Below are positions 32,480 through 35,518 of a stretch of DNA of 35,518 nucleotides, piece after piece; the first letter of the stretch is position 1; every line of letters starts with the position of its first letter. Made by a program: the position numbers and the translations under genes. Below the pieces are notes generated by a model. The model did no database searches. It saw only the letters and a list, made by a program, of their open reading frames with translations, and was not told the origin of the DNA. The DNA comes from JBLNCE01 sp050260415 (lineage in GTDB: Bacteria; Bacillota; UBA4882; JAAYXC01): positions 1 through 35,518 of the forward strand of contig JBLNCE010000051.1 in the NCBI GenBank assembly GCA_050260415.1. The letters run 5' to 3'.

Positions 32480-34444
32480 CTAACCTCCAAACGCCATGAT
32501 GATAATGACCGCCAGGAACGCCAGGCCGTAGAGGAGGTAGTTGCGCAGATCGCCGTGCTGGATCCAGCGGAACCGGCCGAGGAAACGCGCCAGGATCTCT
32601 TGCGCCGGCCGGATGAGCGAGGCGTCGAGGATGTCCCTGCTGCGGTTCTGGAGGTTTCCGCCGGCGGGAAATATGCCTTGCGGTCCGGCCAGATGGCGTT
32701 CCCACCCCACCAGGCGGCCGCAGAGGCTCAGGATCCCGCTGGCATAGGAAGAACCGGTATACTGCATGCGCGGGGTCGCGCGGTGATAGCCGCAACCCCA
32801 GGTGGCAGCGGATTCCATGGCCCGGCCGCGCAGCAAGCGGGACCGGATCAGGGCCAATACGGCGGCGATGCCCAGGAGCGCCAAGCAAACGCGTGTGATG
32901 CCGGCGCAGAGCGAGAACAGGCGCGCGGTATCCGCCGGCGGTTCACCGGCGACGGCGGCCACGGGCGCGGCCAGCAAGCGGGCGGGACCCGCGGGAAAGA
33001 CTCCGATCGCCAGGGCCAGCAGGGCTAGCACGGCCATGGGGAAGATCATGGACCACGGTTCGCCGGCCGGTTCCGGCAGCGGGCGCCGCGGCTCCCCGAG
33101 GAAGATGACGCCGAAAGCCTTGGTAAAGCAGGCGACCGCCAGGCCGCCGACGAGCGCCAGGACGACGAGACCCGCCAAGCCGAGCAGGGCGGTGGAGCTC
33201 GAGGCGGTGCTCACCCCGCTCAAGAAAGAGGCATAGATGAGGAACTCGCTCACAAAGCCGTTGAAAGGCGGCAGGCCGCCGATGGCGAGGGAGCCGATGA
33301 GAAAGCCGGCCGCGGTCCAGGGCGCCGTCTTGCCCAGGCCCCCGAGCCGATCGATCTCCCGGGTATGCGCGTTTTGGTAGACCGATCCCGCGGCGAAAAA
33401 GAGCAGGCTCTTGCTTATCGCATGGCCGGCCGTGTGCAGCAGGGCGCCGGCGTAGCCCAGGAACGCGACGCCCGGGCGGCCCAGAGCCTGTCCGAGCATG
33501 CCCAGGCCGATACCGAGCCCGATCAGGCCGATGTTTTCCACGCTGCAGTAGGCCAGGAGCTTTTTCAGGTCATGCTGGCTCAAGGCATAGATCATGCCGT
33601 AGAGGGCGGACAGCGCGGCGATGGCCAAAAAACACGCGGCGAACGGGATCGAGTCATGGGGGAACAGGCCGATGGTGCGCAGGATGCCGTAGATCCCTGT
33701 TTTGATCATCACGGCGGACATGACGGCGGAGACATGGGTCGGCGCCGCCGGGTGCGCCTCGGGCAGCCAGAAATGGAACGGGATGAACCCGGCCTTGAGG
33801 GAGAAGCCGAGAAAGAGCAGCAGAACAACGGTCATGGTGCCCGCGGGTTTGGTCGCGAAGTATTGAGCGATCCGAGGGAAGGAAGTGGAGCCCGCCGCCG
33901 AGGCGGCGAGGATGAAGCCGACGGCGAGGAAGAGGTAGCCGACGTGCATGGCGACGAGGTACTTGACCCCGGCGCGGAGGGTCTCCGCTTGCCGATGATC
34001 GTAGATCACCAGCAGGAACGAGGCGAGGGTCATGATCTCCCAGATGAACAGGAAGGAGAGCGTATCATCCGCCGTGGCGACGAGGATCATCGCCGCGATT
34101 AACACGTTCAGGAGCAGGAGATTGATGCGGATGTCGGAGCCCTTGTCCCGGTATGGGCGGAGGTATCCCTGGGCGTAGATCGACGCCAGGAGGGAGACGA
34201 AGGCGATGACAAAGACGAAGAACGCCGCAAGCGGATCGAGCGCCAGCGAGAGACCGGCGACCTGCAACGGCGATCCGATGCCTTGACGCAACATACCGAG
34301 GAATGCCGGGGGCAGGATGAGGATATCCGCCGCCAGCACGGCCAGGGTGGAGAACCACGGTCCGAAGCGGTTGGCCTTGGGAAAAAGACAGGTCAAGCAC
34401 CCTCCCGCGACCATAACCGCGGTCCCGAGCAATATGTGGCGCAT
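32480..34444 (-). CDS. HyfB-like proton-translocating membrane subunit (NuoL/M family)
   Basis: A polytopic subunit of about 654 residues and the first gene of the Ehr-like operon. The glutamate in LFIWEIMTLASFLLVIYD near 145 and lysines in GFSLKAGFIPFHFWLPEAHP near 215 and AVMIKTGIYGILR near 245 match proton-path residues of antiporter-like subunits; GHAISKSLLFFAAGS holds the broken helix. The C-terminal extension has the HyfB/HycC hallmarks TWGCGY and MQYTGSSYASGI near 565. I chose ATG 34444 because the first helix (HILLGTAVMVAGGCLTCLF) follows directly; an ATG at 34453 and a TTG at 34543 are in frame, the latter without a ribosome site. Ribosome site for 34444 is only weak (AAGG, GGAG further up). 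HyfA and HyfD homologues are absent from the cluster. Confidence 0.92.
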   Translation of the reverse strand: MRHILLGTAVMVAGGCLTCLFPKANRFGPWFSTLAVLAADILILPPAFLGMLRQGIGSPLQVAGLSLALDPLAAFFVFVIAFVSLLASIYAQGYLRPYRDKGSDIRINLLLLNVLIAAMILVATADDTLSFLFIWEIMTLASFLLVIYDHRQAETLRAGVKYLVAMHVGYLFLAVGFILAASAAGSTSFPRIAQYFATKPAGTMTVVLLLFLGFSLKAGFIPFHFWLPEAHPAAPTHVSAVMSAVMIKTGIYGILRTIGLFPHDSIPFAACFLAIAALSALYGMIYALSQHDLKKLLAYCSVENIGLIGLGIGLGMLGQALGRPGVAFLGYAGALLHTAGHAISKSLLFFAAGSVYQNAHTREIDRLGGLGKTAPWTAAGFLIGSLAIGGLPPFNGFVSEFLIYASFLSGVSTASSSTALLGLAGLVVLALVGGLAVACFTKAFGVIFLGEPRRPLPEPAGEPWSMIFPMAVLALLALAIGVFPAGPARLLAAPVAAVAGEPPADTARLFSLCAGITRVCLALLGIAAVLALIRSRLLRGRAMESAATWGCGYHRATPRMQYTGSSYASGILSLCGRLVGWERHLAGPQGIFPAGGNLQNRSRDILDASLIRPAQEILARFLGRFRWIQHGDLRNYLLYGLAFLAVIIIMAFGG

Positions 34445-34910
34445 GCCTTGCATCAACTCCAGGGTCTGAACGCTGCAACAATGAGAGCTGGCCGTAACGC
34501 CGGTTATGGCAAAGACGAAGAGGCGAACCGGTACGATGGACAAGTCCGAGTTGCATCTTCAGTTTAGTGCCCCACCCCGGCGGTTCGCCGGGTCGACAAG
34601 GGATGAAAATGTGGTTATGCTGCGATTAACTACCCACCCCCGCCCTGCGGGCCCCCCCCTCTAAGCGTAGAGAGGGGGCCGGGGGGTGAGTGGCGGGGCA
34701 TTTTCTAAGTAGGTGGCACAAATATTTGTATATTCGTGGTTCATATCAATTCCCCTGCATGAACCCCAGATATTTTGCGCGCGATACATGAGGCGGCATC
34801 CATACGGCATCGCGGCGCTGGCTGCGCCCGGTCTACGCGGTGCCGCTCGTCCTGAGCGGGGTCTTGCTTGTGCCCTTGGCCGCGCCGATCCTGTCCTAGG
34901 GGCTGTGCAC
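34445..34910. other. Non-coding region with GC-rich hairpins and debris
   Basis: The promoter of the Ehr-like operon should lie at 34450-34600, but no clear sigma-A boxes are seen. GC-rich complementary blocks follow: CCCCGCC (34638-34644) with GGCGGGG (34692-34698), and CCCCCTCT (34655-34662) with AGAGGGGG (34671-34678) around loop AAGCGTAG, forming a long stacked hairpin. At 34736-34764 GGTTCAT and ATGAACC make a small inverted repeat. One plus-strand frame at about 34793-34898 reads as one hydrophobic helix (VPLVLSGVLLVPLAAPILS) and then stops; it looks like a gene fragment of unknown origin. Confidence 0.5.
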
Positions 34911-35135
34911 GTAATCAAAGAAACAAAGTCCTCATTGCTTGAGACGGAATGGGGCCGGCGATTGTATCGAATACGTAAAGCCTTGGCCGAACCGGTCTTT
35001 GGCCAGATCAAGAGCTGTATGGGCTTCACTCAATTCTCCTTTCGAGGGTTGGCCAAGGTGAAAGCTGAATGGGACCTTGTCTGCCTGTGTCACAATTTAC
35101 GAAAGCTATACCGATTCCGGTTGAGCGAAGGGTAG
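34911..35135 (+). pseudogene. C-terminal remnant of an IS1182-type transposase
   Basis: About 70 codons ending at a normal TAG match the end of the DDE transposase of IS1182-like elements: GRRLYRIRKALAEPVFGQIK, then FRGLAKVKAEWDLVCLCHNL and KLYRF. The conserved glutamate of the DDE triad is the E in AEPVFGQIK. The rest of the protein, the catalytic aspartates and both ends of the element are missing, and the sequence before residue 34911 is unrelated. It cannot be an active transposase. Confidence 0.8.
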
Positions 35136-35176
35136 TGAGGTTGTCCTAAACCCCGTGGAATTTCAGTGGCATAGAT

Positions 35177-35518
35177 TTACGCGGGCTTACTCCCGATATC
35201 GGACACTTCCAGTTTGAGTTCCCTTCGCAACGCCAACCTGAGGAGGCAGAGTTCCCGGTGTCCCTTGAGTCTGCGCAACCTGGACTCGGCCTTGAGCAGA
35301 CCGGCCCCTACCCAACGTTGGCTCCTTCGGCCAGGCCAAGGATGTGTTTGTCTCCCAACCCGTCGATGCCAAGCGCCACGGTAATGGTGTGCTCGCCGAA
35401 CACCACGCCGTCTATGTAAATCACCAGGATATCAAGTCCGCCGAGCGGCCGGCCGAGCAACCTCTCCAATGCCTCACGCGTGGCCATTACGAACCGGCGG
35501 CTGACCGTGCTCTTGGAG
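35177..35518 (-). pseudogene. Internally deleted IS256-type (Mutator) transposase
   Basis: From the window edge leftward the minus strand reads SKSTVSRRFVMATREALERLLG, then LDILVIYIDGVVFGEHTITV with the first catalytic aspartate (YIDG) of the Mutator family, and stops at a TAG after EGANVG (near 35310). In another frame the sequence resumes with AESRLRRLKGHRELCLLRLAL, matching the typical C-terminus, and ends at TAA 35177-35179. The middle, with the other two catalytic residues, is lost. The gene continues beyond the right edge, so its 5' part may be present outside the window. Confidence 0.78.

Noticed and set aside
32478..32888. N-terminal extension of HyfC
   Set aside because: It is the shadow of the HyfB reading frame; the true start at 32477 has GGAGGT and family N-terminus.
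28008..34444. Functional group 4 [NiFe] hydrogenase (Hyf/formate hydrogenlyase)
   Set aside because: Both CxxC pairs for the NiFe centre are missing in the large subunit, and the small subunit lacks the proximal cluster ligands.

Overview
The window is a GC-rich chromosomal segment from an endospore-forming Firmicute, most likely an anaerobic clostridial lineage of the Moorella/Peptococcaceae type. The evidence is an uninterrupted sporulation sigma factor K gene, the YqeG-YqeH pair, RuvX followed by a DUF1292 protein and MltG, an SNF2/YqhG-like pair, frequent GTG/TTG starts behind strong GGAGG ribosome sites, and a complex I-like cluster typical of anaerobes. The species assignment is inference.

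Left part (1-10.5 kb): a SNF2-type helicase with a YqhG-like partner (minus strand); an intergenic block of 12-base repeats and inverted repeats; an orphan sugar-type solute-binding protein followed by a membrane diguanylate cyclase (plus strand); then, on the minus strand, an AAA+ ATPase with a cysteine-rich N-terminal region behind a structured leader, a small membrane protein, a Gfo/Idh/MocA oxidoreductase and a PfkB sugar kinase with its own terminator.

Middle part (10.9-23.9 kb, plus strand): a long, tightly packed run made of a small membrane protein, an AI-2E-family permease, a large alkaline-phosphatase-like membrane protein, a baseplate-J-like membrane protein, an aldo/keto reductase carrying a ferredoxin domain, and RuvX. 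Then come the DUF1292 protein, MltG, a class B penicillin-binding protein, SigK, YqeG, YqeH, a small unknown protein and a PH-like membrane protein. These are mostly housekeeping, envelope and sporulation functions.

Right part (24.1-34.5 kb): an ArsR-type regulator with a palindromic AT-rich operator candidate is coupled to an 822-residue sulfur-transfer fusion (CoA-disulfide reductase, rhodanese, TusA, DsrE-like). It points toward a minus-strand operon for a membrane complex related to hydrogenase 4 and complex I (HyfB, HyfC, HyfE, HyfF, HyfG and HyfI homologues). This is the most interesting locus. The catalytic large subunit lacks a CxxC pair at both NiFe-binding sites, and the small subunit has lost all four cysteines expected to hold the proximal [4Fe-4S] cluster, yet the membrane subunits keep charged residues expected of proton channels. 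It therefore looks like an energy-converting-hydrogenase-related (Ehr-type) complex that cannot be a normal hydrogenase. The HyfE gene also seems to lack a canonical start codon.

Right edge (34.5-35.5 kb): non-coding GC-rich hairpins and two decayed transposase remnants (IS1182-like and an internally deleted IS256-like one). No rRNA, tRNA or CRISPR array was seen.
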